Shown here in pieces: positions 22,640 to 34,985 of a DNA stretch of 64,000 bases (positions are counted from its first letter, which is position 1; every line of letters starts with the position of its first letter). The DNA is from Timema cristinae (taxonomy: Eukaryota > Arthropoda > Insecta > Phasmatodea > Timematidae): NCBI GenBank assembly GCA_039000515.1, contig JBCFYV010009882.1, positions 54,053,846-54,117,845 of the forward strand. Reading direction: 5' to 3'. A program made the translations under genes and the position numbers. The notes beneath the pieces were generated by a model. That model was given only the letters and a program-made list of their open reading frames with translations. It had not been told where the DNA came from and made no database searches.

Positions 22640-24330
22640 TAAGATACCAGGAAATACTCAGAGAGAAGTAAAATTTGCCAAGCAAACAACTTGTTCAGAA
22701 TTATATTACCATAAGAAACTCAAAGCCAATAACAAAACGGGCTTACAGGATACCTCATAATCAACAAAAATTAGTACAGGACTTGGTAGATAAACAGTTA
22801 TTCTCAGGATTCATCTTTTCTCGTTATCTCAAAGATGAATACCGGGCTTCACTGAAAGTGATTGTCAACAATAATTTATTTAATGGGTAAGTTAAATATA
22901 GGTTCTGTGTTTACTATTGACCATTCAACTCGGAAACAACACAAGATGTGTACCCGTTGCCTTAAATCGTAGAAAGTCTTAAAATATTAGAAGTGTGTAA
23001 GTGCTTCACAATGATGTTTTTATTTCGGGTTCCACGGAATATCAGTAGCCTACACCAAGAGGATCAAGCTTAAACGTCATTCATTAAACTAACAAGAGTT
23101 CATAAATATTTCTAGTTACCTATTGGACTCCATGACGCTCCAACTACGTTTCAAAGGATGACAGACGTTGTATTACAAACGTTGACATATTTAAATAAAA
23201 TTATATTTTTCTTCACTTGACGTCAAGCAAAATTTAGAAAGACTTGAATCTGTTTTTGAGATATTGGCAGGAGTAAATTAATAACTTTCTTTGAAAAAAT
23301 GTTGTTTTGATAATAGTAAAACAAGAGTATTTAGGACATGTAATCTACTCAGAAGGGGTAAAAATTAATTACAGATTAATTGAAACTGTAAAATAATTTC
23401 CCTCCTCTAAAAACGTAAAGGAGGTACAATGATTTTTGTAACTGTGTAAATTCTACCGTAGGATTGTGGCCAACTTTGCCTCGATAGCCAAACCAGTAAC
23501 CAAACTATTAAAAAGGAATCCCGTGTTTGTGTGGACATAAGAGTTTTAACAGGCCCTGATAAAACTGAAGACAATTTTGACTTCTTCACCGCTTTTGGTT
23601 TAACCAGATTTTATCAATCCCTTTTTATTGAGTACGAACACTTATAATTACGCAATAGGTTGTGTACTTAGCCAAGAAATATATAGGAACGAGCATCCCA
23701 TAGCATATGCCCCTAAACAATTAAGTAAAGCAGAAGTAACAATTATATATTATACAAAGTGAGTTGTTGAGTGTGGTTTGATCAGTAACTCACTTTAAAA
23801 ATTAACTATATGATCACACATTCGTGATATTCACTGATCTAGCAGCATTGAAATTGTTGTTTAACGTTAAGGACCCTAATAGTTGATGATTAAGGTGGAC
23901 GATACGCCTAAGCAGCTATAACTATAGCAGTAAACATACACCCAAGGTAGCTCAAGGGTCACGTTGATGCATTATAATGAAGAGTAAAGATAGCAACTAT
24001 AGTTGAGGACGATGATTTTAAAAAGAATCAGGAACAGGACGATAATTGTCAAAAATTATAGGATCAAACACTAATTTTGAAGATAGATGGTGTTAAATTT
24101 AGAAAAACAAACCAAGGAATAAGAATAGTTGTTCCCAAAGGAAGTATTTCACACATTTTAAGGGAAAATCATGATTCCTTTATTTCAGGGAATATAGTTC
24201 AAAGGTAAATTAATTTGAAAATAGCCAACAAATGTTGGTGGCTTTCCAGAAGAGAAGATATTTACACCTATGTGCTGAGATGTGAGAGTTGAAATAAAAT
24301 AATTTTGAGAGCAATTTTCCAGGCTAAATT
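22640..24330 (+). pseudogene. Heavily decayed Ty3/gypsy pol relic
   Basis: Fragments in all three plus frames match the gypsy Pol order. A protease-RT linker has NSKPITKRAYRIP. RT follows with a degraded LPIGLHDAPTTFQRM-like segment (about 23,120-23,160) and NKIIFF in place of the YLDD box. RNase H has NYAIGCVLSQE and HPIAYAPKQLSKAE (23,650-23,730). An integrase zinc-finger region has HDSFISGN and WWLSRREDIYTYVLRCESW (24,165-24,290). Stops and indels are frequent and no LTRs were found, so this is much older than the Ty3 element at 40,352. Confidence 0.75.
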
Positions 24331-24365
24331 ATTAGAATCACATGAAGTAAACCAGGTTTTTGAAA

Positions 24366-24453
24366 AAAATAATATATACATATGTACATACATGTATAAA
24401 TATATGCATATATATAGGAGTGGGTCCAGATCATTTTCATGAGGGGGGGGGGC
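24366..24453. repeat. ATATAC/ATGTAC microsatellite and G-tract
   Basis: An AT-rich microsatellite (24,369-24,415) is followed by a run of nine G (about 24,445-24,453). It lies just past the end of the gypsy relic. Confidence 0.7.
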
Positions 24454-24559
24454 GGAGTCATAATAAATAACATAGTTACTTACGAAGTTAGATTTCTGAA
24501 TAAAGCCGTTTAAGAGTTTCTCATTCATATTCGATCTTATATATGGTCATCCCCCCCAA

Positions 24560-24960
24560 TCTTTTAAAATCAAAAAGTTTTTATAAATAATTTGGAGTGG
24601 TGCTCCTTCAATAATTTAAAAAAAAATTGTTTACTTAAGTAGCTATGAGTAGTCTTTTGCTTGATTTTTTATTTTTAATTAGATTCTTTTATAAGCTATT
24701 TAAAGTGTTCCTCGCCTAGAAAGTTTTGAAATTTGGATGCCCCTCGAAGCTATTTAGAGTGATTCTCCCCTTAATATTTACGATAATTAGACACCTCTAG
24801 AAGATAAGCTTCAAAGTGGTCTACCACCAACAAAATTTTGAAAATTGAATCATTTCAGAAACTAGGCTTTTTGGGATAGTCCTCACTTGAAAATAATTCA
24901 CAATCATATGCATTTAGAAGCTATTTGGATAACACTAGAAGCTATTATTATTAGAGTTTA
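24560..24960 (+). repeat. Degenerate ~52-bp minisatellite (outside the inverted repeat)
   Basis: Repeated variants of AGCTATTTAGAGTG(G/A)TCCTC plus TTTTGAAATTTGGATGCC recur every ~50-60 bp. The same unit forms the large blocks at 47,690-49,420 (+), 50,640-50,830 (+) and 57,700-59,690 (-). Confidence 0.75.
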
Positions 24961-26294
24961 TAGTCCCATCCACACAGTGGGGTCATTAGGGCTTTGAAAG
25001 ATATAAAAAATAGTACAATCTCAATAGGGGAGAGACATAATAATTCACCAGTCAGAATGTTCTGGGGAATACACAATATGTAAAACAATATATGATATAA
25101 ATATAAAAAATAGCTCTGAATATGATAAAATACTCTTTTGAGACATTCTCTAGAAGTGCTCAAATGGGCTATTAATACAAATTGTGTGAGACACCTGCTA
25201 AAAAAACACGTTTATACACTAAATTTAAAGTACAGAACAAAATATTAAAATATGACAAGTTAAAATTATAAAACATGTTAAAATAATAATACGTAAAAAA
25301 GACAAAACAAACATATTAAAATAAAATATGTTAAAGAGAAAAAACAAACATAATAAAATATACTAAAAATGTTAATTATAATCTCAATATGAGATAAAAT
25401 CCAAATGAGCCATTTTATAAAAGTGATTAAAATGGCATTTAATAGATTCACCTGGCGTATAAAATTGAGTAAACATATGATTCCATCCGCACTGATGCGT
25501 AGTAAAAAAAGAAGCTTGACATTAAAATTAAGAGACAGGTGAATAGGGCATACTTGCGACACTACACCAAAATGTGGTACACACAAAGGGGAGCATCGTA
25601 AAGCTCACATACTGGAGGTGGATCCCCTCTTAAGAGCCCATTTAATAGCGATGTATTTGCTGGTTTGAATGAACAACTTACGTAACCTATACAGCCTCGT
25701 AAATACATCGCAGGAACAAGAGACTTGTCTTATGTTGTAAAGGAAGGATGTAAAATTCAGAACTCCTTCTGACTTTATTGGTTTTTTCACTTACTTTATC
25801 ATTTGTGAAAATATGATAAATTTTACTATTTTTGACACATCAAAAAAATGTAATAACGCAGCGTTTGACTTTTTATGAAAGGAGTTCCGATTTTTAAATT
25901 CTTTAAGACCAATTTACTATAAAAATATTTATAATCCAAAACTTAATTATCGAGTAATTTACTATCTACTTAGAGGCTATAACGCTAAAATCTCTCCCCT
26001 TGTTCCTAGGGCTATCCCTGGAAGAAGCACTGAACTATATAGGGCTGGAGCCAAGAGTTGGTTGGTCATTCCCATCTGTTACCTCGCTCTGGCTGACAAA
26101 CAATACATTCCCACACCAGTCATCACTAAACAAAACAAGGCCAAACAAATGAATTATGTATTTTTCAATAAGCCAGATATTAATGATTGTTTATAATGTA
26201 TTTTACAAACTAAAGTTGACGTGTAACTGTACTACCATTCGCTTATATAAAGTATGGGTGCTAAGTATAGAGACAAAATAAAAATCGATACTAA
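24961..26294. other. AT-rich non-coding DNA
   Basis: No gene recognised. The small open frames (25,278-25,586 and 25,605-25,790, minus) are hydrophobic or unremarkable and lack motifs. Confidence 0.45.
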
Positions 26295-26560
26295 CTTCAG
26301 TGATCGAACGGTCTAAGGCGTAACTCTCATCTTAGAGTGACCTTCTGCTAATGGAGAAATAGGGGTTCAAATCCCAGTAGTGTCTATTAAGGGTGGATTT
26401 TCCTAAATTGTTTCCTACTCTCTGTCCACGCGAATATGAGGAGATTACCTCTAAGATTTTTTCTTTATCATCCCTACCCCATTAGAGTAATTATCATATA
26501 TGCTTATAGTCTGAACAGGTAGTAAGATGCGGTGATAAAAAAAAATAAAAAAATTAGGTA
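26295..26560 (+). repeat. SINE with complete tRNA-like head
   Basis: The head has an A-box-like ACGGTCTAAGGCGTAACTC and box B GGGGTTCAAATCCCA (about 26,350), spaced and shaped as in a long-variable-arm tRNA. The tail CTGAACAGGTAGTAAGATGCGGTG then A-rich sequence matches the family 3' end. The tRNA portion lacks a full acceptor stem and is joined to the SINE tail, so it is not a functional tRNA gene. Confidence 0.75.
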
Positions 26561-27852
26561 GTTAACTAATAATAATTAAAAATATTAGACCTAGTAAATT
26601 CCTAATGCTTCTTGAGCCCAGTTAAAAAAAATGCGTTTGGTTAAAATAATAGTTCATACTTTGCATGTACAAACCTTACCAATTTAGTAGTCTGTACACA
26701 AAATTTAGCCATGTTATAGATTTTTTTTGTAATAATCTGAGTGTGCCGTGTATCTGTTATTAAAACTAACTAACTTGGGTGTCCGTTCTTCGCATGGGGA
26801 ATCTGTAGGAAGCTTTATTTTTAATTATAATATAATATTAAACAAAGGTAAAAGTATCCAAAAGATTATATAATTTTAATATTAATCTTTATTGATTTAA
26901 ATAATGGGACTAAACGTGAAAAATAGGCAGACTGACAAAATCATTAGGTCAAAATAGGTATTTTCTGTAATCCAAAAATCTTTGCTTAAAAGCGGTCATA
27001 ATAGAAGTATAACGGTGCAAGAAATATTAATAATAAACAAAATTTGTAAAAAGAACTTCAAAGTTGAAAAAAACATCCTTAATGAAATAATGGCCTTCTA
27101 TAAATTCATATTGTTCCCTGTTTTTACGGGCCATATTTCGATTTTCTAATGCACCAAGAAGTTTTTTTCTAATTGTTTGTGAAATATTATACGCCTTAAA
27201 TTTTGAAACATATTTTATGTAGTGTCTGATCATCTGTAGTGGTCTTTGTAACTACTTGCAAGTCTATCCTTTTCCTACAAAACAAAAAGGGTTTTTTTTT
27301 TCTACACGGTTGTAAATTTATATCCCGCCACTCCCTCTCTCAACCAAATTATCTAAACTTTATTTTGAAATATAAAAATTTCAGAGGCTTCTGGTTATTT
27401 GGTATTGTCCCTATATCTGTAAGTAAATATTTCACTTTTATACCATAAGGGAAATGTTATATTATATAATATTAGCATCAAAATTTCAGAGAGGATGCCC
27501 ATCTTCCCAATTCCCTATTATTGATTTTCAAATTAAGTTTGTTTTCATAATGTTTGAGGTGTATCTTATGACAGGTTGACACATTTAAATCTCTAGCCAC
27601 AATGAGAAGTAATTTTTTATATAAATTCTGTAAATCCCCTCCAAATATTTTATAAACCACGAATAAGAGAATTTAAATATTAACTAACTATTTGGGTATT
27701 TGGCACCTCATTCCTCGCGATTCCTTATCATCGCAACTAACAGATTTGTTTTCTGTTTACACACCTCTTACTATTTCCCAGAGTTCCATTTTAAAATTTA
27801 AGATTATCAGATTTTATGGTACGGTACAGTTATCTATCCGCTGAATGTTGTT

Positions 27853-28310
27853 AGTAGATGACCTGGCATTTGGGAACAGCTTGCTGATTGGCTTAATTTG
27901 ATGACGTGACCACGTTTCTTACTCTCTGATTGGCTGGTGGTTTTCCACCTCCCCTTCACCTTGACCACCATTCCAGTGTTCCAATCTTGCTTATCCTTGT
28001 CTCATTTGTTTTTATTTATGCTTATTGATTTTTTATGTGTGCTCAATGGTTATTTATATGAGAGCATTTGTTTTTTATTTGTGCTCATTTATTAATTGGT
28101 TTTTTATGTTTGGGTAGGATTGACGGTCGTTGGAGTTATTTATTCATTTAATGGCGTATAGTCCAAGGCGCCGAGCGCTCCTCCCACGGAATCACTACTG
28201 AGCATCTTCTCTGGCCGGAGGCTGAACGCTTAGCGAAGAGTGTGAGAGATAGTTCCCACTGTCTTGTGACACCTTTCACTTCCCCTCACTACCCCTCTTT
28301 GAAGGTATAT
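27853..28310 (+). repeat. Left terminal inverted repeat of the Polinton
   Basis: It matches the reverse complement of about 38,235-38,852: GGGAACAGC, GATTGGCT, TTTGATGACGTGACCA, GCGCTCC and CATCTTCTCTG are shared in order. It includes two CTGATTGGCT (inverted CCAAT) motifs and a TGACGT motif, which may serve as promoter elements for outward or inward transcription. Confidence 0.9.
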
Positions 28311-28706
28311 GTCGCAACACCCTCCGCCACTCCCCTATATGGTAATAGGATTTTCTGGTGTCGCAATACCTCCTCCAACCTCTATGGGGTATTGGGTTTT
28401 CCCTGATAACAGGTGCCAATTTGGCGGGTCAACAATACAAGTTGGCACAAGACTAGATCGTGACCTTGAATTATGTCGCAATTGATTTTCCCTTCTGACT
28501 GGCGTCAGTTTGGCGGCTCGACAAAACAGGAATAGATCGTGAACTTGAAACCATGAGTTAGGTCATTGACTCTGGCAGTCCTCTCCTCGGCAATGGGTTT
28601 TCCCGGTTACGTCATAGGAATCGAGGACACTGCTGATTAAAGGGGCTAAAAGTAAGGACAGGAACGCTCCTCCTTTCTAAACGAGTAGTCGTCTCTTCTT
28701 CTTATT
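28311..28706. other. Polinton subterminal region with short direct repeats
   Basis: Variants of GGTGTCGCAATACC and TTTGGCGG(G/C)TC...TAGATCGTGA(C/A)CTTGAA occur twice or more (about 28,305-28,400; 28,420-28,550). No gene recognised. Confidence 0.5.
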
Positions 28707-28895
28707 CTAGAACTCTCCTCTTTTGACCAGCTTGAGCAACACCTGCTTTTGAGCACCTAACTTTGTCTTCTGCGTATTTTTCAATGGCACCCGCCCTTTT
28801 AAAGTGTTGTAGGCACACTCTAAAACAGAGTCAATCAGATACTTGTAGGCCGTTTTCAGCAAGGCGACACGTTGCTGCGGGTTCATGCGATGCAT
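28707..28895 (-). CDS. Small basic Polinton protein
   Basis: Sixty-two or more residues, strongly basic, ending in a Lys-rich tail (KQVLLKLVKRG). The middle stretch YLIDSVLECAYNTLKGRVPL resembles a short conserved protein encoded beside the ATPase in many invertebrate Polinton-like elements (family knowledge; function uncertain, proposed virion-associated). It lies directly downstream of the ATPase on the same strand. The upstream boundary is uncertain because the frame may extend further 5'. Confidence 0.55.
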   Translation of the reverse strand: MHRMNPQQRVALLKTAYKYLIDSVLECAYNTLKGRVPLKNTQKTKLGAQKQVLLKLVKRGEF

Positions 28896-28935
28896 TTTAC
28901 GTAGCAGAGGGGTTGCTTCTACAGTTTGGGACTAA

Positions 28936-29577
28936 TTGTTATGAAATGATCCGTAATCGGGAAGTATCGGTATTTTCATAGCTTTTGCGTGGTAGGTACA
29001 CGCAGCACCCGAAATTTGTGTGGGTTCTATATTTGAACAATTCGGGTGTGCATTGTTTGATATCGAGCAATATATACCCGTGGGGAGTACTTGTAGCATC
29101 AGCGTAAGCCTCTTGTAAAACACGGGGATTTTCAGGACAGACATGACGTGCAAAGTGTTGAATCTGGCTTTATCCCTGAGATTTAAAAAAAACACATTAT
29201 ATAATGTGCGTTTTAGGAAATGTCTCTTTGTCCCTTGCCATGGTGGAATATATTTTGTGTAAGGTACATAACGCTAATAATTTGATGGTGGCATCCTTTG
29301 GTGAAAAGATCGACGATCACTTCGTTGGCTTCACCCATCAGGTCGTCCAGGATAATAAGCTGGGGAGAGTAAATACAGGTGTTATCCATTTCCAGTAAAC
29401 CCTTACAAAATATAAAGTGGTGACTTGACCCGTCTTCTTCGAATCTAGGTTGACATAAAGCATAATACCAGGCGATGTTATCAAATTTAACGTCACACAT
29501 TGTGTCCAAGTGATGGATAAAGTCGGCAACAAAATGTGACTTTCCACAGCAGGAAGGGCCGCTGATGATGGCCTAAC
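28936..29577 (-). pseudogene. Polinton packaging-type (FtsK/HerA) ATPase, frameshifted
   Basis: On the minus strand a Walker A motif (GPSCCGKS, about 29,540-29,563) is followed ~65 codons later by a Walker B motif (LIILDDL, about 29,345-29,365). A sensor-like stretch (SVMYLTQNIFHHGKGQRDIS, ending 29,213) comes next. A frameshift near 29,190-29,213 separates this from the C-terminal part, which includes RDKA and a stretch about a tetrapeptide-rich end near 28,940. In Polintons this ATPase is thought to pump DNA into capsids. The start codon is not identified; a stop lies just upstream of the Walker A region. Confidence 0.82.
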
Positions 29578-30565
29578 ATGAATGTTTCAACTTGTCCATT
29601 ATGTTTGAGACTGAGCTTATAAGCTAAATGAGCTTGTATTTAAAGGATAGAGGTGAGCGGGGGATTAGACGTTAAAACATAAACATAAAAGATGAACCTA
29701 TAGACTATCTACATTTTCACTGCATGTGATTCTTATTCAATTTTGGGAGGTGGGTGTGGACGTTAAAACACAAACATAACAGTTTTATAATATTTATTCA
29801 CACAAAAATAGCTCACATAATGAAAAGTATACTTGGAATATTTATATACACAAATCAAAGATTTAAAAATATGGCTCACGCCATGAAAGTTGTACTTCTA
29901 ATATTTATTTACACGCAAATAAAGGTTTATACAAATATATCTCACACCATCAAAAGTATACTTCGAATATTTATTTACAAACAAATAAAAGTTTATACAA
30001 ATATATCTCACACCATTAAAAGTATACTTGGAATATTTATTTACACACAAATACCTTTTTTTTAGAAATTTGGCTAACGCTATGAAAATTGTACTTGGAA
30101 TATTTATTTATAAAATGCATAATTATAGAATATATCAAACACATTGAAGTGAATTATACATGTTTAGGTGAAGAGGAAACAATAATAAATTTCTCGAACT
30201 ATTAGAGGGAATAGTGGCCTCGATATTAATTAACAATTACAGCTTAAAGAGTATATGAATATATACACAACCAGATGGTATTAATTTAAAATATGTACAA
30301 GGAAAATAATTATTAGTATTAAAATATATACAATCAACTAATTCTAATTGAGAGGAAATAATCAGGTAGCTGAAGGATTATACTGGCGGTAAAAAAATTT
30401 AAATGTATCCCGGGTGCATAAAATAAATCAATAAAAAAATATGCGTGTTTTCATGTAGAGAGAATATGAAAAAAATCTTAAATCTTTGAAAAATGGTATG
30501 TAATCGAAACTTTCTATAGGGAAAGATAAAAAGGCGATTATTCAGCCCGTCTAAATGATCAGCCT
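29578..30565. other. AT-rich spacer between ATPase and DNA polymerase
   Basis: Non-coding apart from a tandem array (29,781-30,115). A plus-strand open frame across the array merely translates the repeat. Confidence 0.6.
29781..30115. repeat. ~65-bp minisatellite inside the Polinton
   Basis: Five copies of a unit containing AAAAGTATACTTGGAATATTTATTTACACA and ATATCTCACACCAT are spaced 62-69 bp apart (GTATACTT-type cores near 29,827, 29,889, 29,953, 30,019 and 30,088). Copies 3 and 4 are the most alike. Confidence 0.85.
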
Positions 30566-32860
30566 TTAGTCGTGACTCGCGCGTTTACAAGGACTCTGAT
30601 AGCTAAAAGGCAACGTATTATAATCATCGGCTATCTGGCGTTTGGTGTACATGATCCGGTAGACACTATTCTGCGAAACGGTACATGAAGTCGCAAGACC
30701 TTTTCTTACAATTTTGTGCTGTATCTGTATGTATATTTCGGCGGCCTGTTCGGTGACCATCTCTTTCAAAGCGTCAAAATTAACGTCGTTGTGGTTACCG
30801 TAGTTTATGTTGATCCCGTGAACCTTGCAAACCATTTTTGTTTTGGCGGGATCGCTACCAACAAAAATTAGGTACGCATAATTCTTGGAACCGCCAGATA
30901 CAAAGGCGCTAATGAAGTTCGTCAGTGAGGCCACCTAAAATGTCTCCGTTCGGTGGATTCCATCGCTGGGTCGTTCCGTGAATAGAACGCTATCTGTATC
31001 GTGATACGAAACACGGTCCCCCAAGTTTTCAAGGATGCTGTATAAATACAACCTAGCCATAGAAGTCATGTAGCATGCCACCGCCACACTCGTGTTAGGG
31101 TTGGAGTGCAAAGTGGCAAGCGCATTTTTGTTATAAAGAAACATAACCTAATAATTTACATCATTGACGCTATCCATGGTGATGTACTGATCCGTCAGGT
31201 ACTTGTGGATACCCTAAATATCGTTAACAACGGCTGTGTGGTAAATTGGATCTTTGCGCAAACTTTCCCCATAGCGAATTTAAAAAGATTTTATCTATAG
31301 TGTGGGGACCAAGGTTTATACAAACAGAGCCGAAATCAAGATTTAACCTTCCATTTCATCTTAATTTTGAATGTAAGCTAACTTCTCATCTTGTGAGTTA
31401 CACCACTCTGGCCATCCGCTGGCTTCTTGTTTAATTTTCAAAAAAGTATTAATATACTCGTGAAAAAATCCGCCCGAACGTGTCTGACGATCGTAAAGAG
31501 ATACATTATACTACTTCAATGGTGTAGCCTTTCTCAACGGCTTTCTGGATCTCATAAATCACTCAGATGCCTGTCAACCAGCGATATTTTTTGTCATTGT
31601 GTTGACACGCGCCTTTGTTTTATCCTCCTCATTTCCTGCACAAGATGAACATTAACTTGTCGTTCATGCGTGTAGGCAATACGGGCATGAATAAATCCCG
31701 TGGAGGCATCACAGTAAATTTGGCTATGTCTTCTACTTGGTCTATAGACGGACAATTTGTTTCCAAATGAATTTTGGGGTGGCCAATGATATAATGTTTG
31801 TACTTGCAATAGTAAGGATACAATGAACACATATCCAAATACTTGATCTTCTCTCCACAAGAAAGGTCCTCTTCGTGGAACAGTTGGATACAATTTGTTC
31901 GCCCGCCAAATAATGCATCCCTGGGACTGAGGGACTAATTGATGTACACCTCGTGTTGGAATACAAATTGATTCCAGTCTTTGTCTGTGCGTTTCATCTC
32001 TTTAAACGTACACTCACACATCTCTAAGACCATGTAGCATGAATTCTTATACTTTTCCACGCAAGACATGGTCGTTTCATAGCGCGTTTCCATGGTTTCA
32101 TGGCAGCTGTTTTATAAGGGTTGGTCCTGTTGGGATGACAGAGAAGGCACCCGAGCAAATAACAGCCTAAGAACTGGAAGACGGTGGTAGTATCTCCAGT
32201 TTTAACAACGCCATCTACACGCCCCCTTAACCCATATTTCTCATGGCTGTTATTCACATGAAGGATAGAGACACTGCATCTGGGGGGCTCCCACCATAGC
32301 CATTGCACTTCGATGTTCCGACTGTTGGTCTGTACACTGGTAGCCACCGTTTGGGATTATACTGACGGTATTCTCTTTAAGATTACCTCAGCGGTAAACC
32401 AACATGGCCACTCCTGCGATCATACACGCCTCTCTGTAAGGATCCACCTTTGCTTTTTCCATAAGCATGTCTCTAAACTGCAGGAAAGCCTTCCGTAGTA
32501 TCTCTACATCTTTCACGCAAAACGTTCCCAATTCGCGGTTAAGATCAAAGCCATAATTCTCTTTGACCAACGCGTCATACCACTTCTCAAATTTCTCCTT
32601 TCCCTCAGCTGACATCTCACCAATACCGTAGTCCTCCTTTGGCAGCAAGGGACCCCTATACCCCGCGTTTTCTTTTTTATTGAAAAAATGTGGGAAATGT
32701 CCCTTAGCCAAAGACTCGTCCAAGCCAAAAGTCTTGGGCATCTTGGACAACGACATCGGGAGAAAGTTCAGCCAGTAAATAATGTGGAGTGGGTCATATC
32801 GCATGAACATGATTTTCCCACCGTTCATTATGAGCTCTGGAGTCAATATTTAACCACCAA
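30566..32860 (-). pseudogene. Polinton DNA polymerase B, fragmented
   Basis: Minus-strand pieces in several frames follow the order of protein-primed family B polymerases. There is an exonuclease-side segment (LNFLPMSLSKMPKTFGLDE, near 32,740) and the ExoIII-like CVKDVEIL (near 32,500). A further conserved region has GRVDGVVKTGDTTTVFQFLG (near 32,190), then motif A-like DMCSLYP (about 31,830), motif C YHDTDSVLF (near 30,990) and a C-terminal block with SGGSKNYAY. Frame changes occur near 32,370, 31,960 and 31,800, and stops break the rest; the last two pieces share a frame and are split by one stop. The first ~half of the exonuclease domain is missing past 32,860. Confidence 0.9.
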
Positions 32861-32902
32861 CATTTATTTTAAAATGAAATTCCCATAATAGTTTTTTACA
32901 TT

Positions 32903-33280
32903 ATGGGCTATGAGGGTGATACCCTTAAGTTTTGTTTATTTAGTTTGCTCTATAAATACGAAAAATTGGGCCATTGTGGTATCACCCTTGAATATGCGAG
33001 TCCTATCGTCCACGCTTTCAGTGCAATGATGGTCATTTATATTTATTTGAATCCAGGCCTTGGAACACGTTTGTACGACACAGAGGTTAGGCTCGTGCAA
33101 TTACGTGCTAAACCTACCTTGGAGAAGCATTTCTTGTCTGCATTCAAATTCAAAGAATACAAACATGAAATTGCTCGTTTCCAGTTACGGTCTGGATTGG
33201 GCCTGCTTTATATAGCAGAAATGACCAAAAGGACGTTATGTATCGCATACTCTACAAAAAGTCTCATAACACCTATGTGA
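32903..33280 (+). CDS. Unrecognised open frame inside the Polinton
   Basis: 125 codons open from ATG at 32903, on the strand opposite to the polymerase. The translation has a hydrophobic stretch (IVHAFSAMMVIYIYLNPG) and a basic C-terminal half (LEKHFLSAFKFKEYKHEIARF). I recognise no family. Its position beside the truncated polymerase 5' end could mark a divergently transcribed Polinton gene or later inserted DNA. It may be a chance open frame. Confidence 0.3.
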   Translation: MGYEGDTLKFCLFSLLYKYEKLGHCGITLEYASPIVHAFSAMMVIYIYLNPGLGTRLYDTEVRLVQLRAKPTLEKHFLSAFKFKEYKHEIARFQLRSGLGLLYIAEMTKRTLCIAYSTKSLITPM

Positions 33281-34232
33281 ATAATTTGACTCTTCTTAAC
33301 TGAAACATTGCCCGCATACCTCACACAGCTTTTGACATCACAGATCGACATGTGACCTCTGCATAAACCGGGACGTTTATGTTATCAAAACATGTCTGGT
33401 TTGTGAACCAACGCCCTCATTATTTACAGGTCACATTTTGACCTCCCCTACAGACCGCTTTAGCGTAGCTTTTTTTCGCGAATTTACATTTGTGCTCGTT
33501 CTTTTGCACCCATGCCAAAATATAAGAGCACTTAAATGAGGCTGTCTAGAATGTTATGACGTCAAAATGGTTTCGTATATCGTCGTGAAAATAAAAGTCA
33601 AGGTAGCGTTTAAAGGAATGTTTGGGAGGAGGAGGCATTTCATATAGGACCTGCCTCCCCCGACGCATCCTGAATAATATTTATTTTGTATTCGGAGATG
33701 TACGTTTGAAATTATTTTAGTTCATTGGGCCCACCACCTTTCAGAAGATTCACACGTGCATCACAGCATAGTTCCTTTGCTTTGAGTTTTTGAATATAAC
33801 GTCTCATTTTGATTTGCTTAACGGTGTTCATGTGCATGCATTATGGATCTCTTTTAATGTCACATATAGATTTGGCGTCATCAACCCATTGGCAAGGCAA
33901 ATTGTGTCGCAAATTGGAATCGTAATGATTCCTTTGTTATTCCAGCTATATGTGCTTGCAGGGGATAGCTTATCACAACAACGTGCACTCCCATGAGGAT
34001 CCTTAAAAAGGCAGAAATTTAACGTACAATGGTGCCGTACTTAAGAAGAAAAATCTATTCCTTTGCAACATGTGACATACGTTATCAATCACAACTCGAG
34101 CGTCTAACTGATCCACTCTCCTAAATGAGACTAATACAGGATTCAGAGTCGATTCCTTGCTGTTCTATAGTAAGCCGAGATGATCATCGGCACTAAGCCC
34201 ATGGTCCTGCAGCCCATTGAGAAAATTAGTAA
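33281..34232. other. Polinton interior without recognised gene
   Basis: Moderately GC-rich sequence with short open frames only (33,790-33,996 plus). A Polinton capsid, integrase or protease was looked for by motif and not found. Confidence 0.4.
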
Positions 34233-34640
34233 TTATTCTTCAAGCCAGCTTAATGCGTCACGATCGCTTGCTGAAGCACCATGATGTACGTTAATTCCTC
34301 TACCGTTATAAAAGAAACGCCTCAATCGTTTAATTCTCTCCTCGACGATTTGAAGAGGAACGTCTTGTGAAAAAGCTCCAACATCCTGGTTTAACGGGCC
34401 ACTAATTTCCGATTGTGGCACCGAAGATGATCTCGTTGTCGCCACTGCCACCGGTTGCTGGATGACCGCGTACCCCGTCTGCCTCGCCGCAGCCTGGGCT
34501 CGAACGTTGTCTCCCTATCTTGTTGGTGATACTCCTGCGGCGGGGTGAAGTGTTATCCCAGCTGGCAGCGGTGGGAGTATGGAACCATAATTCCCACCCT
34601 TCATTTGAACTATAACACAAAAGCACGTGTCAAAGTAAAC
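34233..34640 (-). pseudogene. Unrecognised Polinton coding remnant
   Basis: Two overlapping minus-strand open frames appear to be one protein broken by a frameshift near 34,450-34,500. The C-terminal part reads QIVEERIKRLRRFFYNGRG and ends ALSWLEE at 34,233. The upstream part is Pro/Ala/Gln-rich. No domain identified. Composition is GC-richer than the flanks, which favours former coding use. Confidence 0.35.
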
Positions 34641-34662
34641 ACTTTAAATCAAATTGTTCCAG

Positions 34663-34985
34663 ACATATTTTCTGCAAACTACCGCATATTTTTTTTCTCT
34701 TTAAAATGTACCACAAAATATATAATACTTTTAAATTTCAATCTATTTTCGGTATTAAAATAAAATGTTACAATTTTTACTCAACATAATTGCTTTTCCT
34801 GATAACAATAATCTCATTAAATATAATTTCTCCATACATATTTTCTGCAATACACTGCGTATCTTTTTCTTTTTAAAATGATAAAACAAAATATATAATT
34901 CTTTTCAAATTCAATCTACTTTCGGTATTAATATAATATGTTACAATTTTTCCCAAACATAATTTCTTTAACTGACATCAATATT
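34663..34985. repeat. Two-copy ~173-bp tandem repeat in the Polinton
   Basis: ACATATTTTCTGCAA at 34,663 and 34,836 starts two similar units that both continue CACAAAATATATAAT-like, TTCAATCTA(T/C)TTTCGGTATTA and ATGTTACAATTTTT. AT-rich, non-coding. Confidence 0.8.

Noticed and set aside
26295..26380. Possible functional tRNA gene (A and B boxes present)
   Set aside because: No convincing acceptor stem, and the sequence continues into the SINE body and tail; it is a SINE head.
29754..30065. 103-codon plus-strand open frame with repeated peptide units
   Set aside because: It is the translation of the ~65-bp minisatellite between the Polinton ATPase and polymerase genes, opposite to gene direction.
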